From Anthoceros angustus (lineage: Eukaryota; Streptophyta; Anthocerotopsida; Anthocerotales; Anthocerotaceae): 64,000 nt of DNA. Under the pieces are notes generated by a model. The model did not search any database. It was not told the DNA's origin and saw only the letters and a program-made list of their open reading frames with translations. The position numbers were made by a program, and so were the translations under genes. The stretch spans positions 930,001-994,000 of the forward strand of contig MU008160.1 in NCBI GenBank assembly GCA_010909165.1. The letters run 5' to 3'. Each line of letters starts with the position of its first letter. Position 1 is the stretch's first letter. Shown in pieces: positions 9,949-22,514 of this stretch.

Positions 9949-12900
9949 ATGACGGCATTTTGGCAACCGGATCCCATGTGCACCCAGCAAATTGGTGGGT
10001 TTACAGGGATTCTAGGAGCAGCTCCCGCTAACCTCACCGTAGGGAGGCAACCGCTGGCAGACAACCAAGCCTCCAGGTGCAGTAGCTTAAGGAGCCCAGC
10101 ACTTTCAATGTGGACCGCTGGGGAAAGTGGTGTTTGCCAGGAGCTACAGCAGGAGCAGGAGCACTTGTGGCGACATTTTTTTCTGGACCCTGCCATGTGG
10201 TGGGATAACAGGCGAGGTAAGAAGAGCTTTCGTTCGCCTGATTTCCGGCATAAGGGGTCCGGCGAGGTCCTCTGGTTAAACAACATGTTCAAGCCTGCTT
10301 GGGTGGATGAGCAGCTCGTTTCTTTGGATATGCACATGGCTCATGGTACCTCTCCTTCCAAGTCAAGCTCCCCGGATAAGCCTGAGCCTTGCATGCATGC
10401 AGGATCGGAAATGGGCATTGTAACTGATGTGACCGTGAGCACGTTATGTCAGCAGGGGAAGCTTACTGCTGCCGTTGGGGCCCTGGAAGTTCTGGCTCAG
10501 ACAGACTATCCCATTCCGAAGTTTCTCTTTTATACTGTGCTGAAATTGTGCGCAGCTAAGAAGGATCTGGTTCTGGGGCGACGAGTTCACGATCTCATCG
10601 TCAAACTTGGTTACGAGTCAAGTACGTACTTGGGGAACCATGTCTTGCGCATGTATGTATCTGGAGGTAGGCTACAAGAGGCCATGGATGTGTTCACCAG
10701 GGTGGGGAAACCAGATGCCTTCATGTGGTTTTCGATAATCTCCGCATATGTTAAACATGGGAAACCTAATGAGGCCATACAACTTTACCATGAGATGCGC
10801 AGCTCAGGCGTGAAGGCAGATTCTCATGTCTTTGTGGCAGCCCTTCACGCTTGTGCATTTGCTTCGGACTTGGAATCTGGCAGAAAAGTGCACTCTGATG
10901 TGTTGCACAGTGGCATTCCTCCTGACTTGTTTGTTGGCAACTGTCTGGTGGACATGTATGCCAAATGTGGCGAACTGGACGATGCGCGCAGGGTTTTTGA
11001 CAGCTTGCCCACAAAAGATGTGGTGACTTGGACGGCCCTGATAGCTGGCTATGCAAATCTTGGGCTTGGCCATGAGGCGCTTGTTCTGCATGGACGCATG
11101 GAGCAGGAGAGCCTGATTGTTGGTAACCATGTCACTTTTGTTCTCCTTCTGAAGGCCTGTGCAAGCGCTGGTGCCTTGCAGAAGGGCAGGGAGTTGCACT
11201 GTGAGATTGTGGAAAGAGGCCAGCTAGATAACATACATGTGGGCACTTGCCTGGTGGACATGTATGCAAAGTGTGGCGAACTGGAAGATGCATGGTTTTT
11301 GACAACATGCCAGCAAAAAATGTGGTGACATGGACAGCCCTGATTGCCGGGTATGCACAGCAAGGGCTCGGGGAAGAGGCGCTGGCTCTGTATGGAAAAT
11401 TGGAGCAGGAGGGCCTGATTCTGGCTGACCATGTCACTTTTGCTTGTCTTCTGCAGGCCTGTGCAAGTGCTGGTGCCTTACAGAAGGGCAGGCAGCTGCA
11501 CTCACAGATTATGAAAAGAGGAAAGCTAGATGACAAGCTTGTGCATTGCTTCGGACTTGGAATCTGGCAGAAAAGTGCACTCTGATGTGTTGCACAGTGG
11601 CATTCCTCCTGACTTGTTTGTTGGCAACTGCCTGGTGGACATGTATGCAAAAATGTGGCGAACTGGAAGATGCACGCCAGGTTTTTGACAGCTTGCCCAC
11701 AAAGATGTGGTGACATGGACGGCCCTGATGATAGCTGGCTATGCAAATCTTGGGCTTGGCCATGAGGCGCTTGTTCTGCATGGACGCATGGAGCAGGAGA
11801 GCCTGATTGTTGGTAACCATGTCACTTTTGTTCTCCTTCTGAAGGCCTGTGCAAGCGCTGGTGCCTTGCAGAAGGGCAGGGAGTTGCACTGTGAGATTGT
11901 GGAAAGAGGCCAGCTAGATAACATACATGTGGGCACTTGCCTGGTGGACATGTATGCAAAGTGTGGCGAACTGGAAGATGCACGCAGGGTTTTTGACAAC
12001 ATGCCAGCAAAAAATGTGGTGACATGGACAGCCCTGATTGCCGGGTATGCACAGCAAGGGCTCGGGGAAGAGGCGCTGGCTCTGTATGGAAAATTGGAGC
12101 AGGAGGGCCTGATTCTGGCTGACCATGTCACTTTTGCTTGTCTTCTGCAGGCCTGTGCAAGTGCTGGTGCCTTACAGAAGGGCAGCTGCACTCACAGATT
12201 ATGAAAGAGGAAAGCTAGATGACAAGCTTGTGCATTGCTTCGGACTTGGAATCTGGCAGAAAAGTGCACTCTGATGTGTTGCACAGTGGCATTCCTCCTG
12301 ACTTGTTTGTTGGCAACTGCCTGGTGGACATGTATGCAAAAATGTGGCGAACTGGAAGATGCACGCCAGGTTTTTGACAGCTTGCCCACAAAGATGTGGT
12401 GACATGGACGGCCCTGATGATAGCTGGCTATGCAAATCTTGGGCTTGGCCATGAGGCGCTTGTTCTGTATGGACAAATGGAGCAGGAGAGCCTGATTGTT
12501 GGTAACCATGTCACTTTTGTTCTCCTTCTGAAGGCCTGTGCAAGCGCTGGTGCCTTGCAGAAGGGCGGGGAGTTACTGTGAGATTGTGGAAAGAGGCCAG
12601 CTAGATAACATACATGTGGGCACTTGCCTGGTGGACATGTATGCAAAGTGTGGCGAACTGGAAGATGCATGGTTTTTGACAACATGCCAGCAAAAATGTG
12701 GTGACATGGACAGCCCTGATTGCTGGGTATGCACAGCAAGGGCTCAGGAAGAGGCGCTTGTTCTGTATGGACAAATGGAGCAGGAGGGCCTGATTTTGGC
12801 TGACCATGTTACTTTTGCTTGCCTTCTGAAGGCCTGTGCAAGCTGGTGCCTTACAGAAGGGCAGGCAGCTGCACTCAGATTGTGGAAAGAGGCCAGCTAG

Positions 12901-13912
12901 ATAACATACATGTGGGCACTGCCTGGTGGACATGTATGCAAAGTGTGGTGAAATGGAGGATGCACGCCAGGTTTTCGACAGCTTGGCCACAAAAAATGTG
13001 GTGACATGGACGGCCCTGATTGGCGGGTTTGGTGCTTGTGATGAAGGTCACAACGCACTAGCTTGTTTTGAGGAGATGCTTGTTGCTGGCATTCAGCCTG
13101 ACGATGCTACTTTTACTTGCGTTTTAGTAGCATGCGGACATGTGGGACTGGTGAGTGAGGGTCGCAAGCACTTTGACTCCATGTTTGCACAACATGGCAT
13201 CAAACCTACTATGGAGCACTACAATTGCATGATTGATCTTCTTGGGCGTGCAGGCCACTTAGATGAGGCAGAGAACATGCTATTATCACGTGAGAGCCAA
13301 ATGAATATTGTGGGGTTGACGTCTTTGCTGAATGCCTGCAAGAATCATGGAGATGTAGAGAGGGCAGCGCGGTGTTTCGAGAATCTTGTTAGACTGCAGC
13401 CTCAGAGTGCATCCCCATATGTGCTCATGGCCAATGCCTATGCAGATGCTGGTAGGTGGGCCGATGTAGACAGGATTGAAGCACAGAGAATAGCAGCAGG
13501 AGCTAACAAGAAACCTGCGGTGGCAACCATTGAGGTGAAGGAGCAGGTACACACATTTGTGGTAGGAGAAAGGACAGATGACATTGCGCTCAAGGTAGAG
13601 AGCACTAGTGCCCGTCTGAAGCAGGAAGGAGGACATGTACCAAACACGAAGTTGGTGCTGAAGCCACTGTCTGAGAAGGAAAAGGAGGATGCACTTTGCG
13701 GGCATGCTGAGAAGCTAGCTTTGGCGTTTGGTCTCTTGAACACTCCGAGTGGCACACCTTTGGTTGTAACCAAGAATCTGCGCATGTGCAGTGACTGCCA
13801 CAGTTCCACCGAGATCATGTCCAGGGTTGAAAAGAGAGGCATTGTCGTGAGGGATGGATACCGTGTGCATCGATTCGCAGATGGATGTTGCAGTTGCAAG
13901 GGTCGACCGTGA
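9949..13912 (+). pseudogene. PPR-DYW:KP editing factor, frameshifted and internally triplicated
   Basis: Close paralogue of the gene at 4406. It opens with ATG and a matching N-terminus (WxPDPMCTQQIGG), a PDF-like block with PDF intact (RSPDFRHKGSGEVLWL), PPR repeats up to about 11,290, and from 12,926 to 13,912 the terminal repeats, KKPAVATIEV, HAE, CSDCH and a GRP end. Between 11,290 and 12,930 the frame is lost several times: GATGCATGG for GATGCACGCAGGG (about 11,290 and 12,665), GCAAAAATG for GCCAAATG, ACAAAGATG for ACAAAAGATG, GCATTGC for GCATTTGC. A 690-bp piece occurs three times in tandem. As given it cannot make a full protein, so it is either a young pseudogene or a good gene spoiled by assembly error. 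Splicing would not obviously repair it. Confidence 0.75.
10849..12918 (+). repeat. Tandem triplication of about 690 bp within the PPR pseudogene
   Basis: The landmark CTTCGGACTTGGAATCTGGC recurs near 10,858, 11,548 and 12,238, giving units of about 690 bp that each hold two PLS triplets. Units 2 and 3 share indels absent from unit 1, while units 1 and 3 share a 4-bp deletion absent from unit 2. Confidence 0.85.
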
Positions 13913-14244
13913 AACGAAGAGGAGCTCAGGATGTGGAATTTTGCACTCGGTTTCAAGGGACCTGGCCCCTGCAAGACACGATTTGAACTTCGTTTCCTTC
14001 ATCCTTGCAACCATGTAGGGGTTATGACTCGTTACCGGATCGGTTGGGCCGGGCAGGATTGGAGCGGGCCCAGGTAACTGCCATCTTTGCAAAGCCCCCG
14101 ACGAGAAATGGCCCAGCACCAAGGACCCGGCCCATTACAGCCGGGCTGCCCAGATTTGACTGCAACTTGCGAGGTCACACGAGTGTGCCCCAACCACTAA
14201 ACCACCACCAATACCACCTTTATTGATCTCCATTGAGGATGGAA
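13913..14244. other. 3' flank of the PPR pseudogene
   Basis: No gene seen. Contains GC-rich sequence (CGGTTGGGCCGGGCAGG) and a short CAACCACTAAACCACCACC stretch. Confidence 0.3.
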
Positions 14245-14470
14245 GAACTAGAGAAGAAGAAGTCTACTAAGAGTCCAATTGGACGGAACGTTTTGTTATA
14301 GTACTTCAGAATTTGTACCATGGTTTCCCTAGACTACTTGCACCAATGGCATCTACCTTCTTTCCAGAATCCCATCTAAGTATCGATCTAAGCGCAAAAG
14401 TTTAATAATAATGCTAAAAGTTTAACAATTATGTTCTTATAAGTGTTTGTCCGTTTGGCTAGAGTTTGTT
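14245..14470 (-). mobile_element. SINE-like dispersed repeat (copy 3, diverged)
   Basis: Keeps GAAGAAGAAGT, TTGTACCATGGT, TTGCACCAATGGCATC, CCATCTAAGTATCGATC, TAAGCGCA and GTTCTTATAAGTGTTTGTCC in family order, with several substitutions. This is the oldest-looking copy. Confidence 0.45.
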
Positions 14471-14699
14471 AACCTTGTATAGAAAGAATGAATATACGAT
14501 AGAACCTGTATTATAATAATTTAGTAGAAGGAAATTGTTTCACGCTTATTATTTAGTAGGAGGAAATCGTATACAGATGTAGGTTTGGAAGTTAGTGAAG
14601 AATTATTTGGGACAAGACTTCTATACCTAATAGTAATATGGTAGAAGCAATGCGTATACATAAGTAAGTTCAAAAGAAGAGCGACACATCTATATCTGA
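14471..14699. other. AT-rich intergenic DNA
   Basis: No gene or repeat family recognised. Confidence 0.3.
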
Positions 14700-14938
14700 A
14701 CTAGAACATAAGCATAGAAAAGAGCAAAGAAAAAGCCTCTATCATAAGAAGCATCTCAAAAAGACAAAGAGCCGAGGGCCTAAGGATATGAAACCTACGG
14801 CCAGCGAACTATCTCAACTAGAACATAAGCATAGACAAGAGCAAAGAAAATTTTACATTAAGGCCTCTATCATAAGAAGCATCTCAAAAAGACAAAGAGC
14901 CGAGGGCCTAAGGATATGAAACCTACAGCCAGCGAACA
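14700..14938. repeat. Tandem duplication, about 120 bp x 2
   Basis: Two copies share CTAGAACATAAGCATAGA, CCTCTATCATAAGAAGCATC, AAAAAGACAAAGAGCCGAGG and GGATATGAAACCTAC. The second carries a short ATTTTACATTA insertion. Confidence 0.8.
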
Positions 14939-15104
14939 GGATAAGTTTTTTTCTTGCTAAAACCATTCCTATAAGTTGCAACTTTGAGGATATTATAAAA
15001 AAAGAATTTTAAAACTTCCTGTCTCGGTGTCTATTGTTAATGTATATATGACTGGCCCTTGGTCGTGGTGGACTAAAAAATATTTCTTCTTCTTGATCCT
15101 TCCA

Positions 15105-15395
15105 TGAGGTATCACTGGAGACGAATATAAATCGAAAGTATAGAAAATCAAAAATTTTCCAATGAAAACTAAATCAACCTTTAGTGGTCAAGCCGGTCCC
15201 TCAGTATCACTCGAGACGAATATAAATCGAAAGTATAGAAAATCAAAAATTTTCCAATGAAAACTAAATCAACCTTTAGTGGTCAAGCCGGTCCCTCAAT
15301 TTTGATGGTTCCTGCAGGCTAGGTGCTCCAAAATACCTTTTCCTCCTTTTGATGGTTCTTATATGCTAGGTGCTCCAAAATACCTTTTTCTTTTT
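15105..15395. repeat. Two adjacent tandem duplications (97 bp x 2, then about 50 bp x 2)
   Basis: Copies starting at about 15,108 and 15,205 share AATATAAATCGAAAGTATAG and CAACCTTTAGTGGTCAAGCC and are almost identical. They are followed by two copies of TTTTGATGGTTC with GCTAGGTGCTCCAAAATACC. Confidence 0.85.
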
Positions 15396-15449
15396 TCTTA
15401 CGCGATCTTCAAGTTCTTTTGGACGTATCGCCATTTGTCGGATTGTGGA

Positions 15450-16062
15450 TCATATTGAAAGATTTAAACAAATAAATAAATGAAAGGACATAAGAAGGCC
15501 CTGCTCCCGTTCGTATTTGATTCCATATCGCTTAACCCTGGACCTGGCATTGGGGCATGAAGCAGGGCATGGTTCGAGACCGAACCGCCGGGTGGTGAGT
15601 GAGGTGTTTTGCCCTGGTCCGGCCACCGGGCTGATGCCTGTGTTGATCGTCTCTTCCACCAGGCCACAAGGGCGGAAGTCTCCCAACCGGCATTCCATGT
15701 CTGAGTCGAGCATCACGTTGCTGGGCTTGATGTCCCCGGGCAGTAAGCACTTCTTCCACTCCGTGTGGATGTAAACCAAGGCCGCTGCAATGTCGCAGAC
15801 ACGAAATCGGTCTGCGGATATCACTGCGAATCGGATTAGAGGTGATGATCCAGCTCGACGGCATATATGTACTCGTACACCAGCAGAAGGTCGTCCAGGT
15901 CATGGCACCAGCCACGGAGATGCACCGTGTTCTGTGCAGCGCCCTAAGCTCTTGCGCCTTCGATCTCTCGATCCAAATTTGAATCGCGAGATCCTTTTGA
16001 TTTCCATGAAAACCCCTGTTAGTAAGAAGCGCCAGGGACGCTGTGGTTGCAAAGCTGAGCAT
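15450..16062 (-). pseudogene. L-type lectin receptor kinase, second kinase-domain remnant
   Basis: On the minus strand the frame 15,824 to 15,450 carries RVCDIAAALVYIHTEW, KCLLPGDIKPSNVMLDSDM and ECRLGDFRP: kinase subdomains VIb and VII of a lectin receptor kinase, with HRD altered to PGD and DFG to DFR. The preceding part, in a shifted frame, keeps a VAG...LLVYEYM-like hinge with TRCISVAG (about 15,960). Stops and frame changes show that it is dead. It ends 150 bp from the left edge of the large transposon. Same family as the remnants at 3140 and 39,330. Confidence 0.72.
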
Positions 16063-16207
16063 CCCCTATGTATGACGTTCCCTGCCATTCTAAACCCTAT
16101 GTACGTCGTTTCCTGGCATTCTAAACTGCGCACTCTTTAAAAGGAACCTTTCAAGACCAAGAAAAGAATTCGACAGGCCTCTTGCATATTCCTTTGGACC
16201 AATTGGT

Positions 16208-16215
16208 ACAAACAT
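16208..16215. repeat. Left target-site duplication ACAAACAT
   Basis: Eight bases, ACAAACAT, directly before the left inverted repeat, identical to the eight bases directly after the right one (35,793-35,800). Confidence 0.85.
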
Positions 16216-16241
16216 ATGGAATACCGATCTCGTCACACGGG
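16216..16241 (+). repeat. Left terminal inverted repeat
   Basis: 26 bp, exact reverse complement of 35,767-35,792. Similarity stops abruptly after GGG, so the TIR is short. Confidence 0.88.
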
Positions 16242-19150
16242 AGTCTCGTGGTGTGACTTTTCTTTTTCTGCACGCCACGAGGATATGCCACGGAATCTTT
16301 TCGATACTCACGATAATACACGATAATACGTGCACACATCACCACGGGTTCGACGGGAAAAACATTCTATCACACGTTCATCGGCACGGTGTTCAGTGTC
16401 ACTGATGTTTTGATAGCGGTGTTAGGGTTTCATCGGTCTACACACAAACATGGCGGGCAACACATACACACATGGAACTTTTGTTGTATGGCCGCGTTCG
16501 CCCGGCGCTGCCGTCCTCCGCTTACATCGCTTTCACTATATATACGGAAGGGCGAGGATGTGGGAGGCGATCCCTACGTTTGTGTGCTTGCCTACTAACA
16601 TGCTTGTGTTGTGCTTGCGATTGGATGTATGGGCGACGGACGAGAAGATGATCGTAACTTCACCTTTCAAACCGAACACGGTTGCCGAAGGAAACCGATT
16701 GCAATGCGCATTACGGTCGAACATGCTTCACACTATCCCTCCTCAACCTCATCAAGCAGGCAATGTCACTGCGTCCTACAAATCCACTTCAGTCCTACGA
16801 GACTGCCGGGCGCATCGCCGTTCAACCAAAAACATCCGAACATGTCTGCGCTCACACCTCATGGTGGGGCGCTCTAAACAAAAAACACCTCCCTCGCCCA
16901 CGGTCGATCGCGGAAGAGCCTCGAGCGGGCCCCTCCATCCTCTTGTGCTCGAACTTGGCTCCTCCTCGGACTTAGTTCGCCCCCTGCTTGTGGAGGGGCG
17001 AATGTCCTCACGGACATGGGAGGTGCACCGATTCCATGGCGGGCAGTGCACCGGCTGAGGTTGGGGAGGCGGGTTCATCCCGGCACCAATGGGAAGGGGA
17101 CCCGAGCCCGGAAGGCGTGGCGGGGGCGATTGGGGAGGTGGTCCACCACCAGCAACCGCGCACATTGGCCCGATGGCATGGAGGATGCGGCCATTCTTTG
17201 CGTTCATGTATTCCATGAGCAGCGCAGCGATTTCCAGGCTGCGTTGTCGGCGATCGTGATCATCCATCACTCCCTCCATGTCGGTGCGGTGGACCTCGGG
17301 TTGCGCACCTTCTCCACCACTTCAAGGAGGCGATGGCGCCCGTCATGGCGTCGATTACTGCATTGGACTTGGCGTTGCTACCATACTCGGAGCTCCATTG
17401 GGTGGATGCCCCACCTGTTGCGGCCTTGGGCGGTGGCCCCTCCCACAGTGCTGGCCCCATTCACGCCTCGGCGGCAGGGGTTCGCCCCTCGGCACTCTGC
17501 TTGCATCTTGGCGCCCCGCGCCCGGCTGATGCACGCCTTGCACCCTCTTCCTCTTCCGGGTGCCCGCGGTGCCTCGAGCTCAGCGATGAGCTCGGCCAGC
17601 TCTTCTCTCGGCCTTGCGCCTCCTCGCTCCGCGCCGCGCCGATCTCGTTCGATCTTGGCGGCGCTCACGTCCAGTATACGGATCTGAGCGAAGTTCCGTT
17701 TTCGTCGTAGATGACCACCAGGGCTGGTCGTCCACTCCGTCCACACACCGCAAACCCGACATATGAGTACGGGCATGGCAAAGTTCACCACTTGCAACCC
17801 GGCATTACGAGGCATGACAATGACAAGCGAACCCACCGGCATTGTCAAACACATTGCGATCCACGGATTGTGCGTCTTCACTTACCATCGAGTCTTCCGA
17901 TTGTTGTCCGGTGGCGCTCCCTCGCCCGCCGTTCGCAACCCGGTCCACGTCTCCGTCGTCGTGGCGCCTCCTCTCCCTCCTCGGTTTCGTTCTCCTCCAC
18001 TCTCCGGGCGCCCCCGAGCTCCTTCCCGGCACGGAGCCTTGCCCCATCCTCATACGCCTCGTCCCACCTCCTCCGCCCGCCCCCCCAGGCACGTCACGAG
18101 AAGGCGCAAATCGGTCCTCCGTCACATGCGCCTGTGTTTGCGACCTCCGCCTTGGGCAACCACATGGGTTGCGATCCTTGGCCGCCTTGCGGTGGTGGCC
18201 AGGCGAATGTCCGGCTGCGACTCGAAGGCTGCCGCTGTCGGCGGCGCATGCGGCCATCACTGCGCACCATTGGCGGCGCATGCGAGCCACTGCGGCCATT
18301 GGCTGCGATCGGCCCGATCCTTCCCTACAGGCGTCGGCTGCAGCGCCCGGCCGTCATCCTCCACTGCGGCCGGGCTGCATGCAGCAACCCGGCTGCTGCT
18401 GACCCTCGGTGTCTGCCTTCAAACCCCTCATGCATCCGGGACTTCGCGGCTGCATGCAGCCCTCTGCGCCCTCCGGGTTTGGGCGGTGACCGGCATCCGC
18501 TGCCTGACCCTTTGTGAAAGCAGCGGCCTCGGCTGCCGCTTGAGCGCCCCAGGTGCGCCACGCGGAGGGCTCCACCAAAGCGGCATCGGGATGCACGCCT
18601 CCGCATCGCGGCAGGCCGAGCCTCACTTCTTTGCATGCTCGTCCTGGGGCCTGTCTTCAAGCATTACTGCGCGCCCCTCATCTGCAGCCCTCGCCACACC
18701 CTCCGCTCTGGCCGCCAGCCGGGCGAGCGATTCGCCGCCCGGCATCGGCCATTTCCTCATCGCCGCCATACGTGCGGTGCGCTCCATGCCCCGGCCGCCA
18801 TGCCTTCGTCGCCTCCCTCCTCGTCCCGGCGCCCGACATGGGTGTGTCGAGCTCCATGTCTTCCACCTCGCCGCGCCGCCCGCGCAAAACGCCTATGCTC
18901 GTGAGCTTCCACTTTGAAAAGTGGCACTTGGAGTTCTTGGTGAAGAGCTGCCCCAACTTGCGCCCCAAAGAAAAACGCCTGTTTTCATGGCATTTGGCAA
19001 TGCATCACGTTGCCACCAGGCGCGACTGTTTGGCCGCTTCGCGCCAATGCACTTCGGCTATTCGATTTCAACACCACGCGTTGCCATTCTGCATGTTGCC
19101 GCTTTCGATTCGTGCGGTTCCAACCTTCTAGCGTACTTCTGACTTGCTTG
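16242..19150. other. GC-rich, C-skewed internal region of the transposon (left)
   Basis: The + strand is strongly C-rich, so the minus strand gives overlapping open frames rich in Gly, Arg, Pro and Ala. One, at 17,279-16,776, has a coherent N-terminus (MDDHDRRQRSLEIAALLMEY) before a Pro-rich tail. Another, near 18,968-18,678, starts with LFTKNSKCHFSKWKLTS and turns Ala/Arg-rich. They may be fragments of a minus-strand gene broken by indels, but no known domain is recognised and none is called as a gene. Confidence 0.4.
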
Positions 19151-19289
19151 GAGTCCGGACGATCGTTGACCGCTAGTCAACCTACCACTTCCGCCTTTTC
19201 CGATGTGTTCTCGCCATCTATCCATGGCATCTACGGTGCCTTTCACCTTTTTGCCTATAAATAGGAAGAAAAGTCCTTCGCATTTGCAC

Positions 19290-20250
19290 CAATGTCACAT
19301 GTGCATTGCCTATGGATGGCATCCACATGGTATGTATGGATGATGGCTGGTTGTCATGTGATGCATCGAACATTTGTACCTAGATGCTGTGCCATGGCAC
19401 AATCCATGTATGTGCACCGTCATGCATGTCAGGAAGGGTACCATGACACATATAAAGGTCACGTGCGATTATATAGAAGACATAAAAATCAAAACCCAAG
19501 GAAAAGGTGCCCCCACGCATCTACGTAGACATGGTCACATGCATCACACGTCAACGGGCATCATGCATACATACCATGTGCATGTGCATCGTGATATATG
19601 TTCGACACGGTACTCGACACATACATCGTCAGAATCTATATAGAAAGACCTAAAAATCAAAACCCAAGGAAAATGTGCACATGGAAAGCACATGGTATGC
19701 ATGCATGTGGATGGATGGTTGACATGTGAAGTATGTGAACATGTATACCTAGATGCTCATCATGGGCACCTTTTCCATCTATGTGCATCGTGATGCATGT
19801 TCGGTACTATGACACATATATAGGTCCGCATCTATATTCAAACTAAAAACACCATAACCCAAGGAAAAGGCGATCGTTCTTGATTGCATGAATATCAATT
19901 GTTCGAAGGCCAAGGACAAGTGGGATTACAAATATACCTAACGCCCATCGATGTGAGGTGGCACTCCATCAACGTTCCGGTTTTTGCCTATATGTGGGCT
20001 ACCCAACCATGGACTACCAACTACACGCTACTTGCCTATCCACCCTACGCCTATATATAGGAAGAAACGTCCTTGGCCCCTTGGCCTTTGGACCACGTCA
20101 TGTGGTGTATGTGAACATGTCTACCTAGATGTGTGTCATGGCACAATCAACCTATGTGCATCGCGATGTTTGTAAGGCACGACTCGACACATATAGGTCA
20201 CCGCACCTATATAGAAAATACTGAAAATCATAAACCAAGGAAAAGGGCTA
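19290..20250. repeat. ~190-bp tandem array, left (inverted relative to 28.7-30.0 kb)
   Basis: Diverged copies of a unit containing CCTAGATG, ATGGCACAATC, ATGTGCATCGTGATG, TGACACATATA and AAAAATCAAAACCCAAGGAAAA, separated by CATGCATG-rich stretches. The unit is the reverse complement of the array at 28.7-30.0 kb. AT-rich and low in coding potential. The stretch from here to 20,950 has further CCAAAGGCCAAGG-type motifs. Confidence 0.7.
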
Positions 20251-22514
20251 GTAGGTTGTTAACGCATAAATATCATTTGTTCAAAGGCCAGGAGAAGTAG
20301 GACTCTAAATAGATCTAGTCCTACCATCGGTCTGGTGGTGCTTCATCGAGAGTCCCGGTGGTTTTGCCTATATATGTGGGCTACCCAACCTATGATTCTT
20401 CGATTGTACATGTTTGTCATAAAGGATAGGCAGCCATACTTCCCTTCTTTTCTCTTTTCCCTCTTCTCACCTTTGGGAACCGCATTGTCTAGTGGGACGT
20501 CGGTTCAGTTGTCTTGTCGCAATGGGCGCACCTATCGACGCAATGCTCACTAAGCGTCGCAATGGTCGCATAGGCGTTTCATTTGGTGATTCTCGGTTTG
20601 GTCCAAAGGCCAAGGTCTTCCTTCCATTCATTGATTGACATATTGGTGCAAAGGCCAAGGAGTTTTGTTCCTTCATTGCCAATGTAAGCTCCAAAGGCCA
20701 ATGAGTATTTTCCCTTTCATGGCCGGTCGGATGGTCCAAAGGGAAGGCCTTGTCTTCGATATATAGGGGCGGGGATAGGCAAGTACCGTAGTTGGGAAAT
20801 GGATTTTCTTCCTACACATGAATCGGACCTTACATTCGGACCATTCGTCAATCCGAGTTACATTTTAGTCCTTGGCCTTTGGGCGTCAACGAGAAAATAT
20901 CATGTCATGTACTAGTCTGATGCGAAAACTGATGTTGTTTTCGTCATTGGGCCAATAAACAGGACTAATTCCGACATGAATCTGACACATAACGAAACGT
21001 TGTGCTTTGGACCGACCACTACGAGCAAATTGTCGAGGCTTTGGACCGATTACAATTCAACTGCGGCTCGCCCCTTCTATTCCACAACCACTCTTCCACT
21101 CGCGATCGCGGCCATTCCCATTATATGAGCAAGCGCCATCACCCAGGCAAGTTCACGCTACCTCCGGTGATTGCGGCGGTCAATGCACCTCCCTTTGGAG
21201 GCCATTCCCTGCGCCTCTCGCGGTCCGATCGCCGCCGCCCCTCCACAGCACATTCGAAGGACCTTCCTCCCACCGCATAAGGCGGCCGCACTGCGACGGA
21301 TGGTGTGCGCGTGCGAGTGGGCTCACCATCGATGATGCACCAAAGCGCCTTCCCTCCGCCCGCGACCGCGCGCATCCCGTCTTCCACACGCGGTCAAACT
21401 CCTCGGCGTCATGCCCGGCCTCGGCGGCACGGAATGCATACCGCTGTCTCATCGGCGAGCACCCTGACCGCGACCGCACTTCCACGTCACACTTCTGCGA
21501 TTGTCTTCTTCGGTGACGTCGCTCTCGCATCCGATGTCTGCAAAAACTTTGAGCTGTCCACCCGGATTGTCGCAGACAACAACCTTGCTCGTCGGTATGC
21601 ACCACCCTCGCGATCGCCATGCGTACCGGTGACGCTCCATGGAAGACCTTCCGCCTCAAAACCCGCACCTCTTTCCATTTTTGCCCATTGTGATTGTCGG
21701 CGGCGGCCGATTGGAACCTGGCGGTGCACTTAGTTCGCCATTCGACTGGCCCAAATGCCACCGCCAACCCTACGGTTTCCGTATTATTCGCCCTTGTTTG
21801 ATCCATTCTCAATTGGTGACGGAAAGCAATTCACGTCGAGGCCGTCTGTTCCACTGGTGCATTGCCTCGATTTCGTGTCCGGTCGCCATACCAAAGTGAG
21901 TGCGGACGCTCAAAGTCTCTTCACATTAGTGCCCTCTTGTGCGGGGCCAGACAAACACAACCGAAACCACTTGCGGTCTCTAATGAAACGCAGTCCGACT
22001 CGGCCTTTCGTTCCCATACACGGAGTTCATGCGGATGGCTTCATCACCGCGTGGCCATCACGAGCTTGAGCAGGCGCCGGCGGGAGAGTGCGAGCACGTC
22101 CTCGCGAGGCGGTGCCAAACGCCGGAGGAACTTGCTGACCACCATTGGCCTTGCCAAGTAAACTCGGTGATGAAGGTGAGCAGTGCTCTATCGAATGACA
22201 TCTCTGGCGATTTCACGAACATTTCTCTAAAGCTGCGGCGGCGCCTCGAATCTCACTCACTCGAGCAGCGTCGCCTGCATCCATGCGTGGCGGTGAAGAA
22301 CTTGTGACACTCTCAAAGCGTGCACTCCCTAGACACTCCAACATGGCCCTCTTGTCCAGGTACACCACATGCGGAACCCCTCTCCACCGCCAACGTCACG
22401 GGCACTCGGTGAATAAAAGCGGTGCACCTTCTTCCGAATCGCCACGCCGCCCCGGGACATGCGAGGGCTTGGTCGGCCACATGCTTGAAAAACCGGAGCT
22501 GCGCCCATCGGACC

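Noticed and set aside
15568-15585. tRNA-like GGTTCGAGACC box
   Set aside because: No cloverleaf around it; it lies in the kinase remnant.
16776-18917. Long overlapping frames on both strands (for example 384 codons at 17,763)
   Set aside because: High GC removes stop codons in all frames; no domain is recognised and the strands contradict each other.
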